A stretch of DNA of 64,000 nucleotides from Streptomyces europaeiscabiei (GTDB taxonomy: Bacteria > Actinomycetota > Actinomycetes > Streptomycetales > Streptomycetaceae), in NCBI RefSeq assembly GCF_036346855.1, contig NZ_CP107841.1:7258001-7322000 (forward strand). Reading direction: 5' to 3'. Position numbers and translations under genes: made by a program. The notes under the pieces were generated by a model. The model was not told the origin of the DNA and ran no database searches. It was given only the letters and a program-made list of their open reading frames with translations. Shown here one piece after another: positions 47,605-56,813 of this stretch (the stretch's first letter is position 1; every line of letters starts with the position of its first letter).

Positions 47605-48381
47605 ATGGACTTCCCGGCGGACTTTCCGGCACAGGCACATCCCCACGGGCACGGCGGGTGGCCCGGCAACGAGCTCGAGGAGGTGCTGTCCGCGTCGCTC
47701 GGCGTGCCCCAGGCCGGGGCGCGGATCGTGGAGGTGCTGGCCCGCAGCTTCGTCTGGGTGCCGCTGCCGGAGGGCGGCGGGCCGCAGAGCGGTCAGCTCG
47801 ATCTGCCCACGATGGAGTTCGACGGCCAGGCGTATGTGCCGGTCTTCAGCTCCGAGGAGCAGTTCCGCCAGGTCGCCGGCAGTCACATGTCGTTCACGAT
47901 CGCCCCGGCCGTCGAGTTCGCGCGCGGCCTGCCCCCGCAGATCGGCCTCGCCCTGAACCCGGACGGTGTCGTCGGTATGCCGTTGCCGCCGCCCGCCGTG
48001 GCCGAGCTGTGCCGGGCCGGGCGGACCCCGCTGGACGGATCGGCGAACGGCGCCCGCGTACGGCTGTTCGAGCCGGACTGGCAGGACGACCCCGTGGACT
48101 TCCTCGCGGCCGCCTCGGCCGAGTTCGCCGCGACCGGAGTGGTCCTCTCCGCCCGCCGCTGCCTCGCCTCCGTCGAGACTGCCGACCCCGTCATGTTCAT
48201 CGGCGTCGAACTGGCCTCCTGGGAGGCCGACCGCGCACTCCCCCTGGCCGGCCTCGGCCGTGCCCTGACCAAGACCCCCGTCCCCTGGCCGGTCAACATG
48301 GTCTTCCTGGACGTGGCCCAGGACCCGGTGGGGGACTGGCTCCGCGAAAAAGTACGGCCCTTCTACCAACAGGGTTACTGA
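47605..48381 (+). CDS. SseB-family protein, first of a pair
   Basis: 258 aa from ATG 47605. Two SseB-type domains are visible: VWVPLPEGGGPQSGQLDLPT...YVPVFSSEEQF...LNPDGVVGMPLP, then the C-terminal KVRPFYQ region. SseB was named for enhanced serine sensitivity in E. coli, which is interesting beside sdaA and glyA, but its biochemical role is unknown. The second SseB-like gene follows after 170 bp. The start is inferred from conservation; the ribosome site is weak. Confidence 0.75.
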   Translation: MDFPADFPAQAHPHGHGGWPGNELEEVLSASLGVPQAGARIVEVLARSFVWVPLPEGGGPQSGQLDLPTMEFDGQAYVPVFSSEEQFRQVAGSHMSFTIAPAVEFARGLPPQIGLALNPDGVVGMPLPPPAVAELCRAGRTPLDGSANGARVRLFEPDWQDDPVDFLAAASAEFAATGVVLSARRCLASVETADPVMFIGVELASWEADRALPLAGLGRALTKTPVPWPVNMVFLDVAQDPVGDWLREKVRPFYQQGY

Positions 48382-48395
48382 CCGGATTCATTTAC

Positions 48396-48470
48396 GGGCG
48401 CGGGGAACTGCGCGACCAGCCACGACGGCGCCGCGGCCCGCAACGCACAACAACCCCCGAGCCCTGACCG
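48396..48470 (+). repeat. Short interspersed GC-rich element, member 2
   Basis: The intergenic core GGGCGCGGGGAACTGCGCGA followed by CCAGCCACGACGG matches the minus-strand element at 13129-13216. The type is frequent between Streptomyces genes and usually sits just after stop codons, as here. Confidence 0.6.
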
Positions 48471-48551
48471 GCTCAACCTGCACACCACCTAAGCTGGTTC
48501 CTATAACCAGGGTCCAACACCAACCACGGTCCACATCGAAGGGCGGCCAAC

Positions 48552-49346
48552 GTGAGCGCGAGCGGCAGCCGCATCGCCACCGGGCAGGTCGAGCACATGC
48601 TGCGGCAGGTGACGCCCGGGCGTTACGACGCCTACGAGGCGCTGCTGCGTGCCCTCGCCACCCCGTCCTCCGGCCAGATCTGGATGCTCCTCTGGCACGG
48701 CCAGGCCGGCTCCCCGGACGCGCAGTACGGGAACATGGAGGTCGACGGGTTCAACTACGCCCCGTGCGTCACCTCCGCCCAGGAGCTCTCCGCCAGTGGC
48801 TGGAACCGCAGTTACGAGGTGGTCGACGGCCTCGACGTGGCCCGCACCCTCTACCCCGACCACTACGGCCTCTGGCTGAACCCGCACGCGCCGGGCGGCG
48901 GCGTCGGCATCCCCTGGCTCGACCTGCGCCGGATCGCCACGGGCCTGGAGCGCCAGCCCGCGGGCCCGCTCCGGCTGTCCGAGCCGGCCATCGAGATCCC
49001 GCAGTTCTACGCCCTGCTGACGCAGAACGCCCACCGCACGCCCGCCGTGCGTTCGCTGCGCCGCGCCTGGGTGCAGCCCGCGCTCGGCGCGCCGTACCTG
49101 GCCATCGGCCTCGACGTGTACGACACCTCACCGCCGGCCGTCGACTCGGTGCGCGGGATGATGCAGCAGTCCATCGGCGCGGTCCCCGACGGCCTGCCCG
49201 TCTCCACCGTCGCCATGTCCGACGAGTACGACCCGGTCGCCATGTGGCTGCGGGCCGGCGCCCGCCCCTTCTACGACCGCGAAGCCCATGCGGCCCCGGC
49301 GCAGGCCCCGGCGGCGGGCGGATACGGGTACCCGCGCGCGTACTGA
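48552..49346 (+). CDS. SseB-family protein, second of the pair
   Basis: 264 aa from GTG 48552 with a weak GGGCGG ribosome site. Shows the SseB fold (QIWMLLWHGQAGSPDAQYGN, ALGAPYLAIGLDVYD, C-terminal GARPFYDREA) and a disordered Ala/Pro/Gly/Tyr tail. Diverged from its neighbour but the same architecture. Genes in this order next to the glycine block are conserved in Streptomyces as I remember. Confidence 0.75.
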   Translation: MSASGSRIATGQVEHMLRQVTPGRYDAYEALLRALATPSSGQIWMLLWHGQAGSPDAQYGNMEVDGFNYAPCVTSAQELSASGWNRSYEVVDGLDVARTLYPDHYGLWLNPHAPGGGVGIPWLDLRRIATGLERQPAGPLRLSEPAIEIPQFYALLTQNAHRTPAVRSLRRAWVQPALGAPYLAIGLDVYDTSPPAVDSVRGMMQQSIGAVPDGLPVSTVAMSDEYDPVAMWLRAGARPFYDREAHAAPAQAPAAGGYGYPRAY

Positions 49347-49636
49347 GCGCTCGCGCTCCGCGCAGGCCGCCTCGCCCCTTCATGCCGTGGCCCGGGTCAC
49401 GTGTCACTGTCGTGCCCACCGCTCAACAGAGCGTCTCGTCCGGATAGCGGAACCCTGCTGGCCACATCACGGTTGCGCATACATTCGCCGCCGGGTCTGG
49501 TGCCTGATCGCGCGACCGTTGAAGACTCCCCCAGAGCGATGGGGGGATCGGACGAACGCGCTGTTCATACGGCGAAGTTCGATGCCGCGTCTCCCCTCGT
49601 ACCAAGCAGTAACACAGAGCGACAGAGAGAACAGCA
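49347..49636. other. Promoter region of the peptide ABC transporter operon
   Basis: 290 bp without a supported gene; lower GC than flanking genes around 49430-49580. A CCCCC/GGGGG-type stem (near 49526-49547) could form a leader hairpin. No unambiguous -10/-35 pair was found. Confidence 0.4.
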
Positions 49637-49720
49637 GTGGTGACGGACCGCACCGCAGATCCGGGCGGCCGTCAGGCACAGTCGGCAACCACCGGCACGG
49701 GCAAGCACGAGGGACGATGA
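49637..49720 (+). CDS. Possible 27-codon leader ORF overlapping the permease start
   Basis: GTG-GTG-ACG at 49637 opens a frame of 27 codons whose TGA (49718-49720) overlaps the permease ATG (49717-49719) as ATGA, the arrangement of coupled genes. The peptide is Arg/Gly/Thr-rich, with no signal sequence. The ribosome site (GAGAGAA) is weak. It may be a real leader peptide or coincidence. Confidence 0.3.
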   Translation: MVTDRTADPGGRQAQSATTGTGKHEGR

Positions 49721-50715
49721 CCGCACCCATTGAGACGACCGGATCGCAGGCCGAGGCGCAGCCCGAAGCCGTGCTGGAAGGTGTCGAGGCCAAGAAGATC
49801 GAGGGCCGTTCGCTAGGCCAGATCGCCTGGACCCGCTTCAAGCGCGACAAGGTGGCGGTCGCCGGCGGTCTCATCGTCGTCCTGCTGATCCTGATCGCGG
49901 CCCTCTCCCGGCCGCTGCAGTCGATGCTGGGGCTCGACCCCAACACCTTCAACCAGGATCTGATCGACGCCAACACCTCCCTGCCCAAGGGCGACTTCGG
50001 CGGGATGAGCTGGGACCATCCGCTCGGGGTCGACCCCAAGTTCGGCCGTGACATCCTCGCCCGCGTCCTGGAGGGCTCCTGGGTCTCCCTGGTCGTCGCC
50101 TTCGGCGCGACGATCCTGTCCAACGTCATCGGAGTGGTGCTCGGCCTGGTCGCCGGCTACTACGGCGGCCGGGTCGACACCATCGTGAGCCGACTGATGG
50201 ACACCTTCCTGGCGTTCCCGCTGCTGCTCTTCGCCATCGCCATCTCCGCGACGCTCCAGGGCGGCGCCTTCGGTCTCGAAGGACTGCCGCTCCACATCTC
50301 GGTGCTCATCTTCGTCATCGGTTTCTTCAACTGGCCGTACATGGGACGCATCGTGCGCGGTCAGACCCTGGCACTGCGCGAGCGGGAGTTCATCGACGCC
50401 TCGCGGGGGATGGGGGCCGGCGGCCCGTACGTCCTGTTCAAGGAGCTGCTGCCCAACCTGGTCGCGCCGATCATCGTCTACTCGACGCTGCTCATCCCGA
50501 CCAACATCATCTTCGAGGCGTCGCTCAGCTTCCTCGGCGTCGGTATCCAGCCGCCGCAGGCCTCCTGGGGCGGCATGCTCAACGACGCGGTCGACTTCTT
50601 CCAGGTCGACCCGCAGTACATGATCGTTCCCGGCCTCGCGATCTTCATCACGGTGCTGGCCTTCAACCTCCTCGGTGACGGCCTCCGGGACGCCCTCGAC
50701 CCCCGCAGCCGCTGA
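49717..50715 (+). CDS. Peptide-type ABC transporter permease (OppC/DppC family)
   Basis: 332 aa from ATG 49717. An OppC N-terminal domain (RFKRDKVAVAGGLIVVLLIL) is followed by the BPD permease module with six TM helices. The EAA loop reads EREFIDASRGMGAGGPYVLFKELLPN. First gene of a five-gene operon in the order C-A-B-D-F, unusual in that a permease precedes the binding protein. Substrate probably oligo- or dipeptides; not determinable from the permease. Confidence 0.9.
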   Translation: MTAPIETTGSQAEAQPEAVLEGVEAKKIEGRSLGQIAWTRFKRDKVAVAGGLIVVLLILIAALSRPLQSMLGLDPNTFNQDLIDANTSLPKGDFGGMSWDHPLGVDPKFGRDILARVLEGSWVSLVVAFGATILSNVIGVVLGLVAGYYGGRVDTIVSRLMDTFLAFPLLLFAIAISATLQGGAFGLEGLPLHISVLIFVIGFFNWPYMGRIVRGQTLALREREFIDASRGMGAGGPYVLFKELLPNLVAPIIVYSTLLIPTNIIFEASLSFLGVGIQPPQASWGGMLNDAVDFFQVDPQYMIVPGLAIFITVLAFNLLGDGLRDALDPRSR

Positions 50716-50789
50716 CGTCTGCGACCGCGGCCCGGTTGTGGCCCGTAGTCCCACGCAACTGTCCAACTACGAAGGAGAACCCGACCATC

Positions 50790-52547
50790 ATGCGAAGGTC
50801 AGCAATGGCCGCTGTCGCGGTTGTGAGCAGCGCCGGCCTGCTTCTGTCCGCCTGCAGCAAGGCGGAGGACGGCACGGAGGACACCCCCAAGGGCGCCGGC
50901 GCCAACGCCGCGACCAAGGGTGTCGTCAACGAGTCCACGGCGAAGGGCGGCACGGTCACCTACGCCAGCTCCGACGCCCCCGAGTCCCTCGACCCGGGCA
51001 ACATGTACTACGCGTACGGCTTCAACTTCAGCCGCCTCTACGCGCGTCCGTTGATGACGTTCAAGCCCGGCGCCGGTGAGGCGGGCAACGAGCTCGTCCC
51101 GGACCTGGCAGAGAGCGCGGGTACGCCCAGCGACGGCGGCAAGACCTGGACGTACAAGATCCGCCAGGGCGTCAAGTACGAGGACGGCACCGCGGTCACC
51201 TCCAAGGACGTCAAGTACGCCGTGGAGCGCTCGAACTTCTCGCGTGACGTGCTCTCGCTCGGTCCGAACTACTTCCAGCAGATGCTGGACGACCCGAAGA
51301 AGTACAAGGGGCCCTACGCCGACAAGAGCGACAAGGGCATCTCCTCCATAGAGACCCCGGACGACCACACGATCGTCTTCAAGCTCAACAAGCCGTTCTC
51401 CGAGTTCGACTACCTGGCGAGCATGCCGCAGACGGCTCCGGTGCCGAAGGCCAAGGACACCGGCGTCGACTACACCAAGAAGGTCGTCTCCACCGGCTCG
51501 TACAAGTTCGAGAAGTACGACGAGGGCAAGCAGATCGTCCTCGTCCGCAACACGGAGTGGGACGCCAAGACGGACCCGCTGCGCAAGCAGTACCCGGACA
51601 AGATCGTGGTGAACCTGAAGGTCAACAAGGCCACCATCGACAAGGACGTCATGGCCGGCGACACCATGATCGACATCCAGGGCACCGGTGTCGACGCCCA
51701 GACCCAGGCCGAGGTCCTCAAGGACAAGGACAAGCTGGCCAACACGGACAACGCGTCCGGTGGCCGCCTCGTCTACACGGCGATCAACACCAAGGTCGCG
51801 CCGTTCGACAACGTCGACTGCCGCAAGGCCGTCGAGTACGCGATCGACAAGACCGCCGTGCAGACCGTCATGGGCGGCCCGAAGCGCGGTGACATCGCCT
51901 CCACGGTGCTGCCCCCGGACGTCACGGGCTACGAGAAGGCCGACCTGTACGCCACCCCGGGCAACAAGGGTGACGTCGCCAAGGCCAAGGAGAGCCTGAA
52001 GGCCTGCGGCAAGGAGGGCGGCTTCAAGACCTCCATCTCCGCCCGCACCGACCGTCAGGGCGAGGTCGACGCGGCCACCGCGATCGCCGAGGCGCTGAAG
52101 AAGGTCGGCATCCAGGCCGACATCAAGCAGTACCCGTCGGGCAAGTACTTCTCCGACTACGCGGGTGTGCCGTCCTTCAACAAGAAGAACGACATCGGCC
52201 TCATCATGATGCAGTGGGGTTCCGACTGGCCCACGGGCTACGGCTTCCTGCAGCAGATCGTGCACGGCAAGGCCATCGGCCAGTCCGGCAACACCAACCT
52301 GTCGGAGCTTGACGACCCCGCGGTCAACAAGCTGCTGGACGACGCGATCGGCAACACCGACGAGGCCGCCCGCACCGCCGCGTACACCGAGGTCGACAAG
52401 AAGGTCATGGAGCAGGCCGTCATCGTGCCCCTGACCTACTTCAAGGTCCTGCTGTACCGCTCGCCGTACGCCACCAACCTGGTGTCGTCCTCGGCCTTCA
52501 GCGGTCAGTACGACTACCTCAACATCGGTGCCAAGGAAAAGAAGTAG
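50790..52547 (+). CDS. Peptide-binding lipoprotein (SBP family 5, OppA-like)
   Basis: 585 aa from ATG 50790, AAGGAGA about 11 nt upstream. Signal peptide with lipobox LLLSAC. The SBP_bac_5 fold is marked by SSDAPESLDPGNMYYAYGF, TWTYKIRQGVKYEDGTAVTS and QWGSDWPTGYGFLQQI. It delivers substrate to the membrane complex from outside. Followed by a strong hairpin before the second permease gene, which may raise its level relative to the other subunits. Confidence 0.92.
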   Translation: MRRSAMAAVAVVSSAGLLLSACSKAEDGTEDTPKGAGANAATKGVVNESTAKGGTVTYASSDAPESLDPGNMYYAYGFNFSRLYARPLMTFKPGAGEAGNELVPDLAESAGTPSDGGKTWTYKIRQGVKYEDGTAVTSKDVKYAVERSNFSRDVLSLGPNYFQQMLDDPKKYKGPYADKSDKGISSIETPDDHTIVFKLNKPFSEFDYLASMPQTAPVPKAKDTGVDYTKKVVSTGSYKFEKYDEGKQIVLVRNTEWDAKTDPLRKQYPDKIVVNLKVNKATIDKDVMAGDTMIDIQGTGVDAQTQAEVLKDKDKLANTDNASGGRLVYTAINTKVAPFDNVDCRKAVEYAIDKTAVQTVMGGPKRGDIASTVLPPDVTGYEKADLYATPGNKGDVAKAKESLKACGKEGGFKTSISARTDRQGEVDAATAIAEALKKVGIQADIKQYPSGKYFSDYAGVPSFNKKNDIGLIMMQWGSDWPTGYGFLQQIVHGKAIGQSGNTNLSELDDPAVNKLLDDAIGNTDEAARTAAYTEVDKKVMEQAVIVPLTYFKVLLYRSPYATNLVSSSAFSGQYDYLNIGAKEKK

Positions 52548-52571
52548 CCCCGGAAGGCAGGTGAAGGCATT

Positions 52572-52603
52572 GGCGCCCGCGGGTGATCACACCCGCGGGC
52601 GCC
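52572..52603 (+). terminator. Attenuator or processing hairpin between binding-protein and permease genes
   Basis: Perfect 14-bp inverted repeat (GGCGCCCGCGGGTG and its complement) around ATCA, 25 nt after the binding-protein stop codon and 14 nt before the next start. It probably stops part of the transcripts or protects the upstream mRNA. Confidence 0.75.
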
Positions 52604-52616
52604 GGCGCCGGTCCTC

Positions 52617-53624
52617 GTGATCTCGTACATCATCCGCCGGACGATCGCGGCGGTGATCCTGCTGCTCGTCGTCTCCGCGGTCACCTTCGGCATCTTCTTC
52701 ATCCTGCCGAAGCTCGCCGGACAGACCGTCGACCAGCTGGCACAGCAGTACATCGGCAAGAACCCCTCGCCCGAGGACATCGCGGCGGTCAAGCGGAACC
52801 TCGGCCTGGACCAGCCGGTCTACGAGCAGTACTGGAACTTCATCAAGGGCGTTGTCTCCGGTGCCACGTACGACCTGGGGCCCACCACGGTCCGCTGTGA
52901 CGCCCCCTGCTTCGGCTACTCCTTCAAGGACCACCTGGAGGTCTGGCCGCAGCTCACCAGTCGGCTGCCGGTGACCATCTCGCTAGCCGTCGGCGCCGCC
53001 GTGCTGTGGCTGCTGGGCGGTATCACGGCCGGTGTCATCTCGGCCCTGAAGCCCGGCTCGTTCTTCGACCGGGCCGCGATGGGCGTGGCGCTCGCGGGCG
53101 TCTCCCTGCCCATGTTCTTCACCGGACAGCTCGCCCTGCTGCTGTTCAGCTACAAGCTGGAGATCTTCGGCAGAATCTACGTCCCCTTCACCGAGAACCC
53201 CTCGCAGTGGGCCAACACCCTGTTCCTGCCGTGGTGTTCGCTGGCGCTCCTCTACTCGGCCATCTACGCCCGGCTCACCCGCTCGGGCATGCTGGAGACG
53301 ATGAACGAGGACTACATCCGCACCGCGCGGGCCAAGGGCCTGCGTGAGCGCAAGGTGGTCGTGAAGCACGGTCTGCGGGCCGCGCTGACCCCCCTGGTGA
53401 CCGTCTTCGGCATGGACGTCGGCCTGCTCCTCGGCGGTGCCCTCATCACGGAGTACGTGTTCTCCCTGCACGGCATCGGCGAGTACGCGGTCCAGTCGAT
53501 CAGCGCCAACGACCTGCCCCCGATCCTCGGGGTGACCCTGCTCGCGGCGTTCTTCGTCGTCTTCATGAACCTTGTGGTGGACCTGCTGTACGCCACGATC
53601 GACCCGCGGGTGAGGCTCTCGTGA
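52617..53624 (+). CDS. Peptide-type ABC transporter permease (OppB/DppB family)
   Basis: 335 aa from GTG 52617. Family start [20 protein letters not shown] and six TM helices. The EAA loop is [21 protein letters not shown]; the C-terminal [13 protein letters not shown] is typical. A loop insert between TM1 and TM2 ([18 protein letters not shown]) carries two Cys that may form an external disulfide. The stop overlaps the next start (GTGA). Confidence 0.92.
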   Translation: MISYIIRRTIAAVILLLVVSAVTFGIFFILPKLAGQTVDQLAQQYIGKNPSPEDIAAVKRNLGLDQPVYEQYWNFIKGVVSGATYDLGPTTVRCDAPCFGYSFKDHLEVWPQLTSRLPVTISLAVGAAVLWLLGGITAGVISALKPGSFFDRAAMGVALAGVSLPMFFTGQLALLLFSYKLEIFGRIYVPFTENPSQWANTLFLPWCSLALLYSAIYARLTRSGMLETMNEDYIRTARAKGLRERKVVVKHGLRAALTPLVTVFGMDVGLLLGGALITEYVFSLHGIGEYAVQSISANDLPPILGVTLLAAFFVVFMNLVVDLLYATIDPRVRLS

Positions 53625-54715
53625 CCGAACTGTCCAAGACCGGGGCCGCCGTCGGCGAGCCCGCACGCGCCGGGGACGCCCCCCGGGCGTTCCTCGAAGT
53701 GCGCGACCTCAAGGTGCACTTCCCGACCGACGACGGCATGGTCAAGTCCGTCGACGGCCTCTCCTTCCAGCTGGAGAAGGGCAAGACCCTCGGCATCGTG
53801 GGCGAGTCCGGCTCCGGCAAGTCGGTGACCTCGCTGGCGATCATGGGCCTGCACCGCCTCGGCGCACGCGGCAAGAACGTGCAGATGTCCGGCGAGATCT
53901 GGCTCGACGGCAAGGAACTCGTCGGGGCGAGCCCCGACGAGGTGCGCCGGCTGCGCGGCCGCGACATGGCGATGATCTTCCAGGACCCGCTGTCCGCGAT
54001 GCACCCGTACTACAAGGTCGGCAGCCAGATCGTCGAGGCGTACCGCGTCCACCACGACGTCAGCAAGAAGGTCGCCCGCAGGCGCGCCATCGAACTCCTC
54101 GACCGCGTCGGCATCCCGGAGCCCGACAAGCGGGTCGACGGCTACCCGCACGAGTTCTCCGGCGGTATGCGCCAGCGCGCCATGATCGCCATGGCCCTGG
54201 TCAACAACCCCGAACTGCTGATCGCCGACGAGCCCACGACCGCCCTGGACGTCACCGTCCAGGCGCAGATCCTGGACCTCATCCGGGACCTGCAGAAGGA
54301 GTTCGGCTCCGCGGTCGTCATCATCACGCACGACCTCGGCGTGGTCGCCGAGATCGCCGACGACATCCTCGTGATGTACGGCGGCCGCTGCGTGGAACGC
54401 GGGCCGGTCGACGACATCTTCTACGGGCCGCAGCACCCCTACACCTGGGGCCTGCTCGGCTCGATGCCGCGCATCGACCGCGCCCAGACCGACCGGCTCA
54501 TCCCGGTCAAGGGCCAGCCGCCGAGCCTCATCAACGTCCCCTCGGGCTGCGCCTTCAACCCGCGCTGCCCCTACGCGGACCTCCCCAAGGACAACATCAC
54601 CCGCACCGAGCGCCCCGACCTGCGCGAGGTCGGCGGCCGGCACTTCACCGCCTGCCACCTGTCGCAGGAGGACCGTACGCGGATCTGGACCGAAGAGATT
54701 GCGCCGAAGCTGTGA
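53621..54715 (+). CDS. Peptide ABC transporter ATPase (OppD/DppD family)
   Basis: 364 aa. Walker A GESGSGKS, signature FSGGMRQR, Walker [14 protein letters not shown] and a C-terminal oligopeptide domain with the Cys-containing [16 protein letters not shown] motif, which in relatives binds an iron-sulfur cluster. It pairs with the downstream OppF-like ATPase; overlaps it by 4 nt (GTGA). Confidence 0.94.
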   Translation: MTELSKTGAAVGEPARAGDAPRAFLEVRDLKVHFPTDDGMVKSVDGLSFQLEKGKTLGIVGESGSGKSVTSLAIMGLHRLGARGKNVQMSGEIWLDGKELVGASPDEVRRLRGRDMAMIFQDPLSAMHPYYKVGSQIVEAYRVHHDVSKKVARRRAIELLDRVGIPEPDKRVDGYPHEFSGGMRQRAMIAMALVNNPELLIADEPTTALDVTVQAQILDLIRDLQKEFGSAVVIITHDLGVVAEIADDILVMYGGRCVERGPVDDIFYGPQHPYTWGLLGSMPRIDRAQTDRLIPVKGQPPSLINVPSGCAFNPRCPYADLPKDNITRTERPDLREVGGRHFTACHLSQEDRTRIWTEEIAPKL

Positions 54716-55962
54716 GCGAGACCGATACCCGGGCCGCCGTGCCGGCCCAGCGTGACGACGACGAGACACCGCTGCTCAGGGTCGAGGGCCTGGTCAAGCA
54801 CTTCCCCATCAAAAAGGGCCTGCTCCAGCGGCAGGTCGGGGCGGTCAAGGCCGTCGACGGCATCGACTTCGAGGTACGCCGGGGCGAGACCCTCGGCGTC
54901 GTCGGGGAGTCCGGCTGCGGCAAGTCCACCATGGGCCGGCTCATCACCCGTCTCCTGGAGCCGAGCGGCGGCAAGGTCGAGTTCGACGGCACGGACATCA
55001 CGCACCTCAAGACCGCCGGGATGCGCCCGCTGCGCCGCGACATCCAGATGATCTTCCAGGACCCGTACGGCTCGCTGAACCCCCGGCACACCATCGGCAC
55101 CATCGTCTCGGCGCCGTTCAAGCTCCAGGGCGTCGAGCCCGAGGGCGGGGTGAAGAAGGAGGTCCAGCGCCTCCTGGAGCTGGTGGGCCTGAGCCCCGAG
55201 CACTACAACCGCTACCCGCACGAGTTCTCCGGCGGCCAGCGCCAGCGCATCGGCATCGCCCGCGCGCTCGCCCTCAAGCCCCGGATGGTCGTCGCCGACG
55301 AGCCGGTCTCCGCGCTCGACGTGTCCATCCAGGCCCAGGTCGTCAACCTGATGGACGACCTCCAGGACGAGCTGGGCCTGACGTACGTGATCATCGCGCA
55401 CGACCTCTCGGTGGTCCGCCACGTCTCCGACCGCATCGCCGTGATGTACCTCGGCAAGATCGTGGAGCTGGCCGACCGGGACTCCCTGTACGCGACGCCG
55501 ATGCACCCGTACACCAAGGCCCTGCTCTCGGCCGTGCCGATCCCGGACCCCAAGCGTCGGAACGCCAAGAGCGAGCGGATCCTGCTCAAGGGCGACGTTC
55601 CGTCGCCGATAGCGCCGCCGAGCGGCTGCCGCTTCCACACCCGGTGCTGGAAGGCCACGCAGGTCTGCACGACCACCGAGCCGCCCCTCGCCGAGCTGAG
55701 GCCCGGCCAGCGGGTCGCCTGCCACCACCCCGAGAACTTCGAGGACCAGCAGCCCCAGGACGTCGTCCTGCTGACGGCCGCGAAGGAGGCGGGCGAGCTG
55801 GTACCGGACGCGGTCAAGAAGACCGAGGCGCCTGAGGCGCCTGAGGCGCCCGTGGAGCCCGAGGCGCCCGCGGAGACCAAGGTCGCCAAGGCACCCGAGG
55901 CTCCCACGGAGACCAAGGTTGTCAAGGAGCCCGAAGTCGCCGAGGAAACCGACGACAAGTAA
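54712..55962 (+). CDS. Peptide ABC transporter ATPase (OppF/DppF family) with acidic tail
   Basis: 416 aa. Walker A GESGCGKS, signature FSGGQRQR, Walker [15 protein letters not shown]-terminal [15 protein letters not shown]. Beyond the usual end (about residue 350) there is an extra 60-residue Glu/Ala/Pro/Lys-rich tail with EAPEAPE and ETKV repeats, probably disordered. Last gene of the operon, followed by a terminator. Confidence 0.93.
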   Translation: MSETDTRAAVPAQRDDDETPLLRVEGLVKHFPIKKGLLQRQVGAVKAVDGIDFEVRRGETLGVVGESGCGKSTMGRLITRLLEPSGGKVEFDGTDITHLKTAGMRPLRRDIQMIFQDPYGSLNPRHTIGTIVSAPFKLQGVEPEGGVKKEVQRLLELVGLSPEHYNRYPHEFSGGQRQRIGIARALALKPRMVVADEPVSALDVSIQAQVVNLMDDLQDELGLTYVIIAHDLSVVRHVSDRIAVMYLGKIVELADRDSLYATPMHPYTKALLSAVPIPDPKRRNAKSERILLKGDVPSPIAPPSGCRFHTRCWKATQVCTTTEPPLAELRPGQRVACHHPENFEDQQPQDVVLLTAAKEAGELVPDAVKKTEAPEAPEAPVEPEAPAETKVAKAPEAPTETKVVKEPEVAEETDDK

Positions 55963-55969
55963 GCAAGAA

Positions 55970-56005
55970 CGAGCCCCTCGCCTTGCAATGTAAGGCGGGG
56001 GCTCG
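55970..56005 (+). terminator. Terminator of the peptide transporter operon
   Basis: Stem CGAGCCCC-CGCCTT pairing with AAGGCG-GGGGCTCG (14 bp with one bulge), loop GCAATGT, followed by TTGTTG. Begins eight nt after the last stop codon. Confidence 0.8.
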
Positions 56006-56026
56006 TTGTTGCGTCACAATGTACGG

Positions 56027-56662
56027 GTGTCTCCCTACCCGCTCGACCTGATCGGCATCTTCGTCTTCGCCATCTCCGGCGCGCTGCTGGCCGTCCGCAA
56101 GAACTTCGACGTCTTCGGTATCGCCGTCCTCGCGGAGGTGACCGCGCTCGGTGGCGGGCTGTTCCGGGACCTGGTCATCGGCGCCGTACCGCCGGCCGCC
56201 TTCACCGACCTCGGCTACTTCCTCACCCCGCTGCTCGCCGCCCTCCTCGTCTTCTTCCTCCACCCGCACGTGGAGCGCATCCAGACCGGGGTGAACGTCT
56301 TCGACGCGGCCGGCCTCGGCCTCTTCTGCGTCGCGGGCACGACCAAGGCGCACGAGTACGGCCTGGGTCTGACCGCCTCCGCAGCCCTGGGCCTCGCCAC
56401 GGCGGTCGGTGGCGGTGTGCTCCGTGACGTCCTCGCCAACGAGGTGCCCTCGCTGCTGCGCTGGGACCGCGACCTGTACGCCGTGCCCGCGATGGTCGGC
56501 GCCGGATTGATCGTCCTGTGCATCAGCCAGGACGCCCTGAACCCCCTCACGTCGGCACTCGCCGCGGTCACGGCCTTCGTGCTGCGGCTGCTGGCGATGC
56601 GGTACCACTGGCGGGCGCCGAGGGCCTGGAACCGGCGGTCCGCGGCGGTCGAGGAGGGGTGA
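56027..56662 (+). CDS. TRIC-type channel / YicG-like membrane protein (UPF0126)
   Basis: 211 aa from GTG 56027. Seven predicted TM helices made of two three-helix repeats plus one, each repeat with a Gly-rich kink: ALGGGLFRDLVIG and AVGGGVLRDVLANEVP. Bacterial relatives form trimeric cation (K+) channels of the inner membrane. The gene is probably transcribed alone; the first codon is only 22 nt after the preceding terminator. Confidence 0.85.
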   Translation: MSPYPLDLIGIFVFAISGALLAVRKNFDVFGIAVLAEVTALGGGLFRDLVIGAVPPAAFTDLGYFLTPLLAALLVFFLHPHVERIQTGVNVFDAAGLGLFCVAGTTKAHEYGLGLTASAALGLATAVGGGVLRDVLANEVPSLLRWDRDLYAVPAMVGAGLIVLCISQDALNPLTSALAAVTAFVLRLLAMRYHWRAPRAWNRRSAAVEEG

Positions 56663-56672
56663 CGAGCGGGTC

Positions 56673-56757
56673 CTCCGGCCGGGGCGGACGGCTGCCTCCG
56701 GCCGGGGCGGCCAGGTCTCTCCGGCCGGGACGGCCAGGTCTCTCCGGCCGGGGTGAA
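56673..56757 (+). repeat. 23-bp tandem repeat, about 3.7 copies
   Basis: CTCCGGCCGGGGCGGCCAGG-type units start at 56673, 56696, 56719 and 56742, an exact 23-bp step. Located between the TRIC-type gene and the thioesterase promoter. Confidence 0.8.
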
Positions 56758-56773
56758 ATGTCACCGCAACACA

Positions 56774-56791
56774 TAAGCTACCGCTTAGTAT
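56774..56791 (+). promoter_or_regulatory. Palindromic operator and -10 element upstream of the thioesterase gene
   Basis: TAAGC-TACC-GCTTA (56774-56787) overlaps TAGTAT (56786-56791), a good -10. The arrangement fits a TetR-family repressor of acyl-CoA metabolism blocking the promoter. The regulator is not in the neighbourhood with certainty. Confidence 0.55.
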
Positions 56792-56813
56792 CTACTTGTT
56801 GTACGGTACCGCC

